Shown here: positions 30,630 to 39,197 of the stretch, in pieces
Numbering within the stretch: position 1 is the stretch's first letter
Layout: every line of letters begins with the position of its first letter
DNA from: Corallium rubrum
Taxonomy: Eukaryota; Cnidaria; Anthozoa; Scleralcyonacea; Coralliidae
Direction: 5' to 3'
DNA length: 64,000 nt
NCBI GenBank assembly: GCA_964035015.1
Contig: CAXIUP010000118.1
Location: 28,501-92,500 of the forward strand
Position numbers and translations under genes: made by a program
The notes under the pieces: generated by a model
Database searches by the model: none
Seen by the model: the letters and a program-made list of their open reading frames with translations, nothing else
Told to the model about the DNA's origin: nothing

Positions 30630-31737
30630 TTTTTACCGAAATGTAAATGAAGCTCTACAAAAAGATGGGAATCAGTAAATGACATCCATCTTATTCTAAA
30701 GCTTTATCTAAAACATCTTCTATCCATTTTAAAAAATCTTTTTTTTTTGTTTCTTTTGATTTCTTTTGTGAAATTTTAGACGTGTGAATAATATATGTAA
30801 ATGAAGCTTTACCAAAGACGGAAATCAGTAAATGGTGTCCGTCTTATTTTAAAGCTTTATCTAAAATATTTATTGTAATCTTCCATCTTGTAAAAAATCT
30901 TTTGTTTTTTGTTTCTTCTGATTTCTTGTTATTTTTACAACCATAACAATACAAACACAACAATACCCCGTGACATTTATTGATATGTCGCGTGCTATTA
31001 TTGCTGTTGTTTTGCTAAGTGACATCTTGTTTCTTCTGATTCCTTCCTTCTTCTTGTTGTTCTTTGGAGAGAGAGATAACTGAGCGAAGAGGCTAACCCA
31101 GAGGTAGATAAAAAACGTTTAGAATTTTATTCACATCTGGGGAAGTCTATCCAACAGTCTTTCTTTTCTTTCTTTCTTTGACTTCTTCTCCATCAGTTTT
31201 TAAAGTTTTTCTTGAGGAGACCCAGAGCACGAACCTTCATTCTTTCTTTCTTTCTTGTCTTTTTTTTTTTTGTTGTCTTTCAACGTGATGGTAAGAGAAA
31301 GATTATAGTTTGTTTTTTTATAGTCTTTGTCTTAACCATCGCGACTCAAGAACAATTATTACTGTTCCATGCCGAACCAGTGCGCATACGCTTTGTCTTT
31401 CTTGTTTTTCCCGGTATGTAAATGAAGCTCTCCATGTATAAAAAAGACTGAATCCTCTGAGAAAAAACTGTTTAATTTAAAGCATTTCTCGTTTTGCTAC
31501 TAATTAAAATAGCAGAAAGAGAAATGCCATACAATGTTAGGTTAAATCAATTGTAATCAAAGAGAAGACTAAAGAAATCGTAAAAAATAGACTTTACGGT
31601 TACTCCGTCTTCTTGTTGACAACATTGGTTAAAATCCAGGGTTCTTTCTGCAATTTCGATGATTTCTAATTAAGCTATGAAAACCATTTTCTAAAGTTTT
31701 ATTAGAATATTTTATTTAATAATTTCCAAGGACATCT
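30630..31737. other. Left subterminal non-coding region with a 172-bp tandem repeat
   Basis: Two copies of about 172 bp (30595-30766 and 30767-30939) share tgtgaaatyttagaygtgtga and gtaaatgaagctytac. The first copy starts inside the terminal repeat. After that there are pyrimidine-rich runs (ttctttc) near 31140-31260. No supported gene. Confidence 0.55.
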
Positions 31738-31938
31738 TCAATTAAATATATATCTTTTACGCCAACGTTCTTGTCTATTTTCACAATCGCATCTCTGGTA
31801 TATTTTACACACGACAGCTTTAGGATAATTTCTTCGACAAAAATCACAAAATACTTCATAAACTTCGCATTCGTGACATGTGTAGTAAATGTGATTTACA
31901 TTTTGAATTTGATTATCACATCTGTAACAGCATTTCAT
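31738..31938 (-). CDS. Small zinc-binding protein, family Z copy 1
   Basis: The 66-codon frame starts at ATG 31938. Cysteine pairs are C-C-Y-R-C-D, T-C-H-E-C-E-V, C-D-F-C-R-R and R-C-D-C-E-N-R, giving at least two zinc sites. The same spacing and the markers (Y/F)-x-T-C-(x)2-C-(E/D)-V, C-D-(F/L)-C-R-R and R-W occur in the protein at 38491-38700, so the virus carries two paralogs. A transcriptional or ubiquitin-related role is possible for such small multi-zinc proteins but not shown. Confidence 0.6.
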   Translation of the reverse strand: MKCCYRCDNQIQNVNHIYYTCHECEVYEVFCDFCRRNYPKAVVCKIYQRCDCENRQERWRKRYIFN

Positions 31939-32660
31939 GGTGGCGACGACGTATAATATCTCCTCGCCAAGAATAAATGAATACTATAGTCAAGTATAAC
32001 TATCCATTTATACTTGTAAAGGATATAATAAATTCGCCCATTCATTCCGTTTCTTCTTTTTTTTTTCATGGTTTTGAATTTGATTATAACACCTGTAACA
32101 GCATTTCATGGTGGTGGTGGTAGTCTCCTTCGCCAAGAATAAATATGAATACTATAGTCAATATAACTAGAGAGAACCGTAAAGAGTGGGAACAAAATTA
32201 ACAATTAGCTTTATTTCCATTCTTCACGTTTCTCTCTGATATATTGAATATCGCAAATATTGGTGTTGTTTTGCTAAGCGATGTTTCTTCTCAGTTCTTG
32301 AAGCAACTCAACACGCATAAATTATCTGTGATTTGTGTGTGTTGGGTTACCTTAAGAAAAAAAAAAGATTTGTCTTCGTTTGTTTGAATCTTATCAGTTT
32401 TTCTTTGATTTCTTAGAGAGAAAGCTTTGTCAACGTTTTTAGAAACCGTGATGAAAGAAGAGATACTAGCTAGACAAGAATTTCTTTTATCATCACGTGT
32501 CCAAGACGTTCAAGACTATCGTATTACCATGTTGATACGTCTTCTTGAGAGAGAAATAATTGAGAGAGAGAGGCTATCTGTAACAGCATTTCATGGCGGG
32601 CGAAAACGTATATCTCATTTACAAGAACAAAAGAATATATGACAAGTATATATCCGTTTA
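31900..32660. repeat. Three copies of the 5' end of the family Z gene
   Basis: The start and upstream region of the zinc-binding gene (ctgtaacagcatttcatgg with adjacent tcgccaagaataaatatgaatactatagtc) recur at about 32080-32165 and, more diverged, at 32575-32660. The second and third copies hit stop codons after about 20 and 6 codons. They look like decayed duplicates of a tandem gene array. Confidence 0.65.
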
Positions 32661-33857
32661 TACTTGTAATGAGATAATAAATTCTGTTTGACTTCTTGTA
32701 TCTTGCCTTGTCTTGTCTTGCCTTGTCTTGTCATGTTTCATCATGCGTCTGGGTCGGCAAAGAAAGACATAAAGTTCTTTCTTTGCCGAACCAGTACAAG
32801 AGAGAAACATAGCCTCTGTTGTCTTCGTTCGTTCGTTCATTGTTTTCTTAAACGTGATGATAGAAGAAAGACTCGTTAGTTATTAACGAGATCTTTCCTC
32901 CATCATTGCGTTTCAAGACCGGCGTTGAATTTTCAGCTAGCTCAATTCATCAAATTTTCTTATGTACCTGTAACAACATACATACATACAACATACAATA
33001 CGATTTTAGCGTTACTCACCGTCAAACTGGGTTCAGAAGGGATGTAGTTTTGAACTCAGAACGATTTTTTACACCCTAATATGAAATTTGTTTTGAATTT
33101 CTAATTGGTTCTGGGAAAAACGATTCTGGGTAAGAAAAATCGGTAAATTTCGTATGCCTTTCGATTCTGGGTAAGAAAAACGGAAAATTTCGTATTCCTT
33201 TTGTTTTGAATCTTAATTGATTCTGGGAAAACATCATATTATCGATTCTGGGTAAGAAAACGGAAAATTTCGTATTCCTTTTGTTTTGAATTCTTAATTG
33301 ATTCTGGAAAAACATCATATTATCGATTCTGGGTAAGAAAACGGAAAATTTCGTATTTCTTTTGTTTTGAATTCTTAATTGGTTCTGGGAAAATTGGTTC
33401 TGGGTAAAACATTGCATTATCGATTCTGGCTGCGACCCTTTTGTTATTAATGGTTCGAAACCGGAAAAAAAAATTTAATTGACGTTGAGTGGGAATTGGA
33501 ATTAATTAAAAAATGATGATGAATGCTGAACGAAAAAATTTGATTGACGCGACTCGCTTTCGATGTTCAACCTCGTTGGAATTAATTAAAAATGAGATGA
33601 GAGATGAGATGAATGCTGAACGTCAGCTCCATTTTATGACTCGCTTAATCACTCCTCAGTGGCGAGAGATCCCTATCAGCACGAATTGTGAGTGATTTAA
33701 GCAAAAACGTGCTTTTTTCAGTTATTACGTGCAAATGTGTGTGTATGTGTGGATGAAATTGATTTTTTTTATGTATTTTTATGAATAAATTTAAAAAATA
33801 ATCTATATAAAATTTGACAGGCAACTTGATTTGACATAATTCAACTGATTTTTGAAG
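31939..33857. other. Left-arm region with repeats and no firm gene
   Basis: Apart from the family Z copies it contains an open frame at 32427-32642 (coiled-coil-like, overlapping a decayed copy), a cttgtcttgcc simple repeat near 32700-32740, and a 60-codon frame at 33513-33695 built on a duplicated gatgaatgctgaacg segment. None is supported as a gene. Confidence 0.45.
33060..33430. repeat. Tandem array of about 82-bp units in the left arm
   Basis: Units contain cgattctgggtaagaaaa, cggaaaatttcgtatt and ttgaattcttaattg. The best copies start near 33162, 33243 and 33325, with partial units at both ends. The array lies in the sub-terminal region, like another array at 58130-58585. Confidence 0.7.
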
Positions 33858-34124
33858 ATGAATTTTTATCTGGGTATATTTTGTTTTCTCATATTAGTTA
33901 CCGTTGCTGATACTGACGCTGACGATGTGAAACAAGAGTGTTGTTATTGCGAGAACAGTGGTCAACGCGTTTATTATTTGTATTCTACACCTACTGTGAC
34001 AGAAGAGAAGAAGCAGAACCAGATATCGAGTACACTGACAGATAGTGGTGAGAAGAAGCAGATTAAAGAGAAGAAGATATCGATAGTTACAAGATGTGAA
34101 GAGAAAAAGAAAGACAACCCATAG
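33858..34124 (+). CDS. Small secreted Cys-containing protein
   Basis: This is an 88-codon frame from ATG 33858. A signal peptide is clear (M-N-F-Y-L-G-I-F-C-F-L-I-L-V-T-V-A) with likely cleavage before D-T-D-A-D-D. The mature part starts acidic, has C-C-Y-C, and then a Lys/Glu/Ser/Thr-rich tail with a duplicated S-G-E-K-K-Q-type motif. It is one of very few exported proteins in the element. A secreted effector is possible; no homolog is recognised. Confidence 0.5.
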   Translation: MNFYLGIFCFLILVTVADTDADDVKQECCYCENSGQRVYYLYSTPTVTEEKKQNQISSTLTDSGEKKQIKEKKISIVTRCEEKKKDNP

Positions 34125-34197
34125 CCTACTACAGCATTAAAGATGAAGAAGAAGAAAGACAAAAAAAAAACATTTAAAACTCTTTAATGAACTCTAT

Positions 34198-34674
34198 TTA
34201 ATTATATTTAATTTTTGAACAAAGTTGATTAATATTGTCTAATGTTGTTAATTTGTCAAATTGATCTGAAAGTTTTTTTATACGGGCGTATTCCACTGTC
34301 GGTAGACTTTCTAGATCTCTGAGTAAAAAATGTTTGGGTATACGTGTTAATAAAGCATAATCTTTCATTTTCAGTGTTTCTCTTGATAGAGCGTGTTGTA
34401 GGCAGGCTGGGAAGACGCAACATACACCTCTTTCGCAATTATCCACGGTTAAACCAAATACATCTGGGAATCGTTGACAGTTATATGCAAAGCATTCTTC
34501 TACATCATCCGCTAATGTTGATATACACCATAATCGCTTAGCAACAGGTTGAATGGCGCGTAATATACTTTCGTTAGTATAATCGATGTTATAACCTTTT
34601 TTCTTTAATTGTTGATTCAAGTATAACAATGTATCTGTGCCCGTTTCTTCTTGTTCTTTTATTTCATTCATCAT
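34198..34674 (-). CDS. Unknown Cys-rich protein, 158 codons
   Basis: ATG at 34674 is chosen; a TTG lies 12 bases upstream. The centre has C-F-A-Y-N-C-Q-R and C-E-R-G-V-C-C-V-F-P-A-C, and the rest is helical. It lies alone between two plus-strand genes. No known domain. Confidence 0.5.
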   Translation of the reverse strand: MMNEIKEQEETGTDTLLYLNQQLKKKGYNIDYTNESILRAIQPVAKRLWCISTLADDVEECFAYNCQRFPDVFGLTVDNCERGVCCVFPACLQHALSRETLKMKDYALLTRIPKHFLLRDLESLPTVEYARIKKLSDQFDKLTTLDNINQLCSKIKYN

Positions 34675-34962
34675 TTCCCTCCACAAAGTTTACCCATACA
34701 AAAATAAAACACTTCATTTAAGTCAACATCAAGGGGTTCTATGTTAATTTTTCAAGTGGGCTTTTAACATCCGGTTAGAATCTGTAAAATTAAATATTCT
34801 ACTATGTATCGGTAAATTAAATATTTTTTCTTCGTGTGTTGAATTGCAAAAAAGAAAATTACGCGTCTTATTGGATGAAAAAATTAATTAGTTTAAAAAT
34901 ATGCAGTATATATAATACGGTAAAAATTAGATTTGACATTTTTTGGAAGACGTTCGATAAAG

Positions 34963-35757
34963 ATGGAACAATTCTACAAGTTCATTAGTGAAAATAAGAT
35001 CGACATCAATGAGGTTATGAGACTGAATAACGAACGATTAGTCAGAGAACAACAGCAGCAATCAACAGCAAGTACAATCACAGCAAGTACAATCACAGCA
35101 GCAGCAGATAAACGAAGACAACAACAGGTTGAGAGGCTAGAAAAGGAACGCCAAGTTGCGATTGAGAAACAACGAGATCAACATATTCAATATCCTCCTA
35201 CTATGGTATCGATGGGGGAGATTTACACCCAGATGGCTACACCGAGTTTTCCCCAGTTATCGCCTCTATCTGATTGTGCACCGACTCCATTTATGGAATC
35301 TGTAATAGACGAAGGCGAAGGAGAACCAGAAGGAAATAAAGAAGAAGAAGACGGTGGTGGTGTTAATGAGGAGTTACTTAATTATATATTTCCAGAAGAG
35401 AGTTCTCGACAGACAGCGGCGGTTAGACCCCAAGGGAAAAATATTGACATTCTGAAATATGCATTCAACGAAGTGGAACAACAGGCGAGGTTAGAAGAAC
35501 ATGTAGATAAGAGAAATTATAGACGTACACTTATTTTTAAAAAAAAGGAAATGCTTGTAGGTACGTATGGTATATTAAATAGACAGGATAGAGACATAGT
35601 AGTGACGGCTGAGAACAAATTTAGAGAATTGAAATATATTTACAATGATAAACAAAAAAAAATTACAAAATTAGTTAAGTTGAAAGATAAGTTAGCGACG
35701 CTAGAGCTGATTGCAGCGCGATATATATTACCAGATAAAACTGGTAAAAAAAAGTAA
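34963..35757 (+). CDS. Gln-rich coiled-coil protein with acidic centre, unknown function
   Basis: This is a 264-codon frame from ATG 34963. An N-terminal helix leads into a Gln-rich tract and a Q-R-(x)-Q-Q-V-E-R-L-E-K-E-R coiled coil. An acidic Gly/Glu segment follows, then a basic C-terminal domain with Y-R-R-T-L-I-F-K-K-K-E-M-L and a helix ending in K-T-G-K-K-K. The layout suggests a DNA- or protein-binding regulator. It heads a plus-strand run with the Bcl-2-like and Fic genes. Confidence 0.55.
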   Translation: MEQFYKFISENKIDINEVMRLNNERLVREQQQQSTASTITASTITAAADKRRQQQVERLEKERQVAIEKQRDQHIQYPPTMVSMGEIYTQMATPSFPQLSPLSDCAPTPFMESVIDEGEGEPEGNKEEEDGGGVNEELLNYIFPEESSRQTAAVRPQGKNIDILKYAFNEVEQQARLEEHVDKRNYRRTLIFKKKEMLVGTYGILNRQDRDIVVTAENKFRELKYIYNDKQKKITKLVKLKDKLATLELIAARYILPDKTGKKK

Positions 35758-35883
35758 AAAATTAATGGTGTAATTTTAAAATCGGATTTTTTATGAGGGT
35801 GTAGGGTGTTAGAATTGTAATTTAATGTTTGGAATTTTTAATTTGTTTGGAATTTTAAATGTGTTGTGTGTAAATAAAAAGGG

Positions 35884-35890
35884 TATAAAA
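35884..35890 (+). promoter_or_regulatory. TATA box ahead of the Bcl-2-like/Fic gene pair
   Basis: TATAAAA lies 28 bases before the ATG at 35919, in a gap of 160 bp. A very short leader is implied. It would serve both overlapping genes. Confidence 0.45.
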
Positions 35891-35918
35891 CGTATTTGCG
35901 TTATATATTTTTTTTTAA

Positions 35919-36260
35919 ATGGATATTATATTAGACGAGGTGAATAAAGCTGGTGTTCTTACGCGCGGGAGGATATTTGAGGGGAAAATTAAAGAATGCA
36001 TTTTTGACCAATCACGCCTATTTAAAAATATATCTGCTCAAATTTCGAAACATCAATTTCAGGATATTTATGAAGCGATTCAGCGTTATACTATTGGGGA
36101 TATTATTGCGTATTATTCGTTGGTAATCGTGTTTTTTGAAGGCGTGGAAAACCAGGATTTTTTTATTAGAGATATTACAAGAATCACGTGTCAACATCTT
36201 AAAGATTGTTGCGCCGACGTGTATTTTGACACCGCTTTTTGGGGTCTATCGACGAAATGA
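35919..36260 (+). CDS. Possible Bcl-2-like protein
   Basis: This is a 113-codon all-helical protein. The segment G-D-I-I-A-Y-Y-S-L-V-I-V-F-F sits where the BH1 region and central helix of Bcl-2 proteins would be (usual pattern W-G-R-I-V-A-F-F-x-F). The C-terminal I-T-R-I-T-C-Q-H-L ... D-T-A-F-W could be a BH2-like end. The key BH1 Trp and Arg are absent and there is no C-terminal anchor, so this rests on weak pattern matching. The stop overlaps the Fic start as ATGA. Confidence 0.3.
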   Translation: MDIILDEVNKAGVLTRGRIFEGKIKECIFDQSRLFKNISAQISKHQFQDIYEAIQRYTIGDIIAYYSLVIVFFEGVENQDFFIRDITRITCQHLKDCCADVYFDTAFWGLSTK

Positions 36261-36868
36261 ATTGGGAACATCATTTAAGAATTAAAATATTTTCCTATTA
36301 TGTTGTACTCATGGAAGAAGACGAAGAGGATATATTTTTTTTTTACAAGTGTGCAAAATATGCACGAGGATTGAGTGATTTTTATCGATTAAAAAAATCA
36401 AAACGAGAACAAATGCAAATAAGTGAAATATGCGTTTATTTACATAAGCGTAGTATGAAAAATTACAACGAGGGTGAATATTCCAGAAATTACAGATATT
36501 GTGGTAGTAATCATACACCTCCAGCGCCTGAGTATATAGAATTATACATGGAATTATTAGATGAACATTATTGTAGAATTAAAGTTGACAGTGATGATGA
36601 CGTGTTGAATTTGATACCTACACGAATATATTATATATTCGAATATATACATCCGTTTGGTGATGGTAATGGACGTGTGGGAAAAGCTTTACACGCTATA
36701 TTGAGAAATAATTTGACGTGTGGAGTAAAGTCTTTTAAACAACATAAAATGTTATGTGAGCAATTAGAAATATTGCAATGTAAAAAAGGCCAACGTGTTT
36801 TTGAAGATAGAAAATCACATTTGTCTATGTTGTTTAATTTGAAAGATATATTAGAGAAATTTATGTAA
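36257..36868 (+). CDS. Fic-domain protein (predicted AMP-transferase)
   Basis: This is a 203-codon frame from ATG 36257, in an ATGA overlap with the previous gene. The active-site motif H-P-F-G-D-G-N-G-R (residues 132-140) is complete, including the catalytic His, the Asp and the Arg that hold the nucleotide. Upstream, N-Y-R-Y-C-G-S-N-H-T-P-P-A-P is the usual beta-hairpin block, and P-T-R-I-Y-Y-I-F-E-Y-I leads into the motif. Fic enzymes transfer AMP or other nucleotide moieties to protein hydroxyls. No inhibitory (S/T)-x-x-x-E-(G/N) helix is obvious, so the enzyme may be unrestrained. A role in altering host proteins is inferred. Confidence 0.85.
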   Translation: MNWEHHLRIKIFSYYVVLMEEDEEDIFFFYKCAKYARGLSDFYRLKKSKREQMQISEICVYLHKRSMKNYNEGEYSRNYRYCGSNHTPPAPEYIELYMELLDEHYCRIKVDSDDDVLNLIPTRIYYIFEYIHPFGDGNGRVGKALHAILRNNLTCGVKSFKQHKMLCEQLEILQCKKGQRVFEDRKSHLSMLFNLKDILEKFM

Positions 36869-37498
36869 ATAATTTATAAAATTACTCGAACGATATATAG
36901 ATTTAAAGAATTTACGAATAAAACTTATTATGTCGTTATTGAAACCGTCAGCGTATACGATACGTATCGTGTGCTCGTTTGTATGTTGTTGGGTGAGTAT
37001 ATATGCAGCTGGTTCAAGACTAGTTAACGTGATAGCTGGTTCTGAAAGATATGTTAAGTTTTGTTTTATTTTATTTATTGATTTTTTTGACACAGTGTCA
37101 TAATCAAACATTTCAAATTCACGTGTGTCTACATGTGATGAATTTTTTTCCTCACAATGTTCAAATAAACACATTTCATGATTTTTCTCTCTCTCTTCTC
37201 CTAAAATATCAACATCTTCTTCTTCTGAAATAATATCAAAAACATTGTAAGTATGTGATTTTTTTTGAATCATTCCGCGAGGATTGTGTTTTTCACAAAA
37301 ACAAATAAAGCAACAGGCTATATTTAGCAAAAATTTTACACTTATCTCACCGTCTTTGCATTTAAGCGCTTGGTGGAAAAAATTTGGTGATTTACAATAC
37401 ATATAGACTGCTATACTCACACCTTCATCACCGTACTTTTTATATATATATATGTAAATACGGCGTGTAATGTAGTGTACGATTTCTTGTTCCAACAT
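36851..37498 (-). CDS. Arm cassette gene B, left copy
   Basis: This is a 215-codon frame. It shares with 55097-55828 the order Y-G-(x)n, F-(C/Y)-C-E-(K/D)-H-N-P-(R/L)-G-M, then E-(M/I)-C-(x4)-C-(x)n-H, and V-(x)-K-K-(x)n-K. Conserved Cys and His suggest a structural zinc site. It overlaps its upstream partner (gene A) by 82 bp and converges with the Fic gene, sharing 18 bp. No known family. Confidence 0.55.
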   Translation of the reverse strand: MLEQEIVHYITRRIYIYIYKKYGDEGVSIAVYMYCKSPNFFHQALKCKDGEISVKFLLNIACCFICFCEKHNPRGMIQKKSHTYNVFDIISEEEDVDILGEEREKNHEMCLFEHCEEKNSSHVDTREFEMFDYDTVSKKSINKIKQNLTYLSEPAITLTSLEPAAYILTQQHTNEHTIRIVYADGFNNDIISFIRKFFKSIYRSSNFINYLHKFL

Positions 37499-38100
37499 TG
37501 ACGATATATATAGAAAGAGTAAGGCACATGCATGCGATTGTTATTTAAAAGAGCTACACGGTGATAAATTTCACTATGCCATTGTTCAAAATCCACGGGT
37601 AATATAGGAAATAAAAAAGAATTATATATATGACACCCTCTTTTAGGAAAAAATGAATAAATAAATCGTTTGTCTTTTACTAACACTATTTGACGTCCTT
37701 CATTTATAACACACCAATTTTCACCTTGTTTATACATATAGGGAATTGTCATATAATAATCTTCATTTCTTGCAATGACGTGACGTAATTTTCCAGCACC
37801 AGGTAATACATTCCCACCATAGTATCTCCAATAGTGGAGGGGTATACACCAACTACGTGTAGCCTTCCGCTTCGGCTGTTTTCGTTGTGGAATTAGTCTT
37901 ATGTAGCCACCCTCGTAGATATCCATTAACCCCATCAACCAGTACAACAACCCGATTTCTCGGTTGGGAAAGAAACGAAAACACGTATGCATCAGCACCA
38001 TTTTTAATAAATCAAATAAATCAGCGTCAGTTAATTCTTTTTCTTCTTCTTCAACACGCTTGCGTTTCCTGTCTTTTTTTGTTGCTGAACGTTTACTCAT
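37417..38100 (-). CDS. Arm cassette gene A, left copy
   Basis: The 227-codon frame starts M-S-K-R-S-A-T-K-K and contains G-L-L-Y-W-L-M-G-L-M-D-I-Y-E-G-G-Y-I, matching the right-arm copy at 55904-56257 (G-L-L-Y-W-I-A-G-V-L-D-Y-Y-E-G-D-Y-I). The C-terminal part is much longer than in the right copy. The N-terminus is basic and may be a nuclear signal. Unknown function. Confidence 0.55.
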   Translation of the reverse strand: MSKRSATKKDRKRKRVEEEEKELTDADLFDLLKMVLMHTCFRFFPNREIGLLYWLMGLMDIYEGGYIRLIPQRKQPKRKATRSWCIPLHYWRYYGGNVLPGAGKLRHVIARNEDYYMTIPYMYKQGENWCVINEGRQIVLVKDKRFIYSFFPKRGCHIYNSFLFPILPVDFEQWHSEIYHRVALLNNNRMHVPYSFYIYRQCWNKKSYTTLHAVFTYIYIKSTVMKV

Positions 38101-38227
38101 CGTGAATTTTTTTATTTCTAAGGTTGGTAGAACTTTTTTCGTTTTTAAGGAGAGGCACCTACAATTTTTTTTGATTTTTTTTGTTCTTTTAAAAAAATAA
38201 ATTAGAAATTATAATTGGTGAATTTAT

Positions 38228-38234
38228 TATAAAA
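38228..38234 (+). promoter_or_regulatory. TATA box of the plus-strand block starting at 38277
   Basis: TATAAAA lies 43 bases before the ATG at 38277 in a 176-bp divergent intergenic gap, opposite the gene A start at 38100. Confidence 0.4.
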
Positions 38235-38276
38235 ACTCGTCTGAATTTTTAGAACAACAACAACAGACCCGTCGTT

Positions 38277-38534
38277 ATGAATAGTAGTGAGGAGAAAAAA
38301 CCTAAGAGTGACGAGGAAGAACGTGCTGAAATTTTACAAAAAATGCGTGATTTAAAAGAGCAAACCAAAAAATACGTACTTAGTTATCACAGCGTACAGC
38401 AAGCTATCACGGCGTACGCTTTAAAAGGAAAAAAAGACGATGAATTATTGAATTGGAATAATTATCAAGTGATACTTCAGGAAATTTCAAATGGTATTTT
38501 GCATAATATGCCGTCAACAAACAGTGACGTTTGA
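38277..38534 (+). CDS. Small charged helical protein
   Basis: This is an 85-codon frame with a Lys/Glu-rich N-terminus and a predicted coiled coil (I-L-Q-K-M-R-D-L-K-E-Q). It heads a tightly packed run of five plus-strand genes and overlaps the next gene by 44 bp. Unknown. Confidence 0.5.
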   Translation: MNSSEEKKPKSDEEERAEILQKMRDLKEQTKKYVLSYHSVQQAITAYALKGKKDDELLNWNNYQVILQEISNGILHNMPSTNSDV

Positions 38535-38700
38535 ACGATGTTATTTTACGTGTAGAAAATGTGATGTGAATATTATGTATTGTGATTTATGCAGAAGAAT
38601 TTCACCATTAGTGGTTGCTAGACGTGTGACGTGTTCACGATGTAATTGTATAAAAAGGAAACAACGTTGGGGTTTGCAATTTGCAGACATACAACAATGA
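38491..38700 (+). CDS. Small zinc-binding protein, family Z copy 2
   Basis: The 69-codon frame has C-I-I-C, T-C-R-K-C-D-V, C-D-L-C-R-R and T-C-S-R-C-N-C. Order and spacing match the copy at 31738-31938 on the opposite strand. The stop overlaps the next start as ATGA. Probably a two-zinc treble-clef or RING-like fold; this is inferred from Cys spacing only. Confidence 0.65.
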   Translation: MVFCIICRQQTVTFERCYFTCRKCDVNIMYCDLCRRISPLVVARRVTCSRCNCIKRKQRWGLQFADIQQ

Positions 38701-39173
38701 AACGTACGTTCATATGTACAGCAGATTTTGATAAAGCCGTAGCTGACTGGGAGGTTAAAAGAATTCAAAAGAAATATGAAGAAGAAGAAGAAGAAGGAGA
38801 ATCATCGACATTATCGCCATCATCATCGCCAGCAGCAGTAGCAGCAGCAGAACCACAGAGACATGAGATAGCGGTGTTTGAACGATGTTATTTGGAGTTG
38901 TTAAACAAGACTATTAACAAGATGTATTTTGACGCCTGTGGTTGTGTCATTACACAGGAAGAAAAAGTCGAACTGTTTCTGAAATCCGCTATGAAAGAAA
39001 TGAACCGTAATGAACTACGTGATAATTTTCACACCGATGTGAAACAGTCTGCGCCTCTGTACGATATAGTGCTTACTAGTAATATATCAAAAATGATAAA
39101 ATGTGACGTGCATATGCATAAATTACGTGAAGACAATTATTTTTACTTTAGAGATAAATTGATGAACATGTGA
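38697..39173 (+). CDS. Unknown protein with acidic/Ser-rich linker, 158 codons
   Basis: ATG at 38697 (ATGA overlap) is preferred over the earlier in-frame start at 38646. Helical N-terminus, E-E-E-E-E-G-E-S-S and P-S-S-S-P-A-A-V-A-A-A low complexity, then a globular Cys-containing C-terminal half (Y-F-D-A-C-G-C-V-I). No family recognised. Confidence 0.5.
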   Translation: MKRTFICTADFDKAVADWEVKRIQKKYEEEEEEGESSTLSPSSSPAAVAAAEPQRHEIAVFERCYLELLNKTINKMYFDACGCVITQEEKVELFLKSAMKEMNRNELRDNFHTDVKQSAPLYDIVLTSNISKMIKCDVHMHKLREDNYFYFRDKLMNM

Positions 39174-39197
39174 GTTTTTAAATCATTATGTTGTAAA

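Noticed and set aside
32427..32642. 71-codon plus-strand frame in the left arm
   Set aside because: Its 3' half overlaps a decayed copy of the family Z gene start on the other strand, with no sign of its own conservation.
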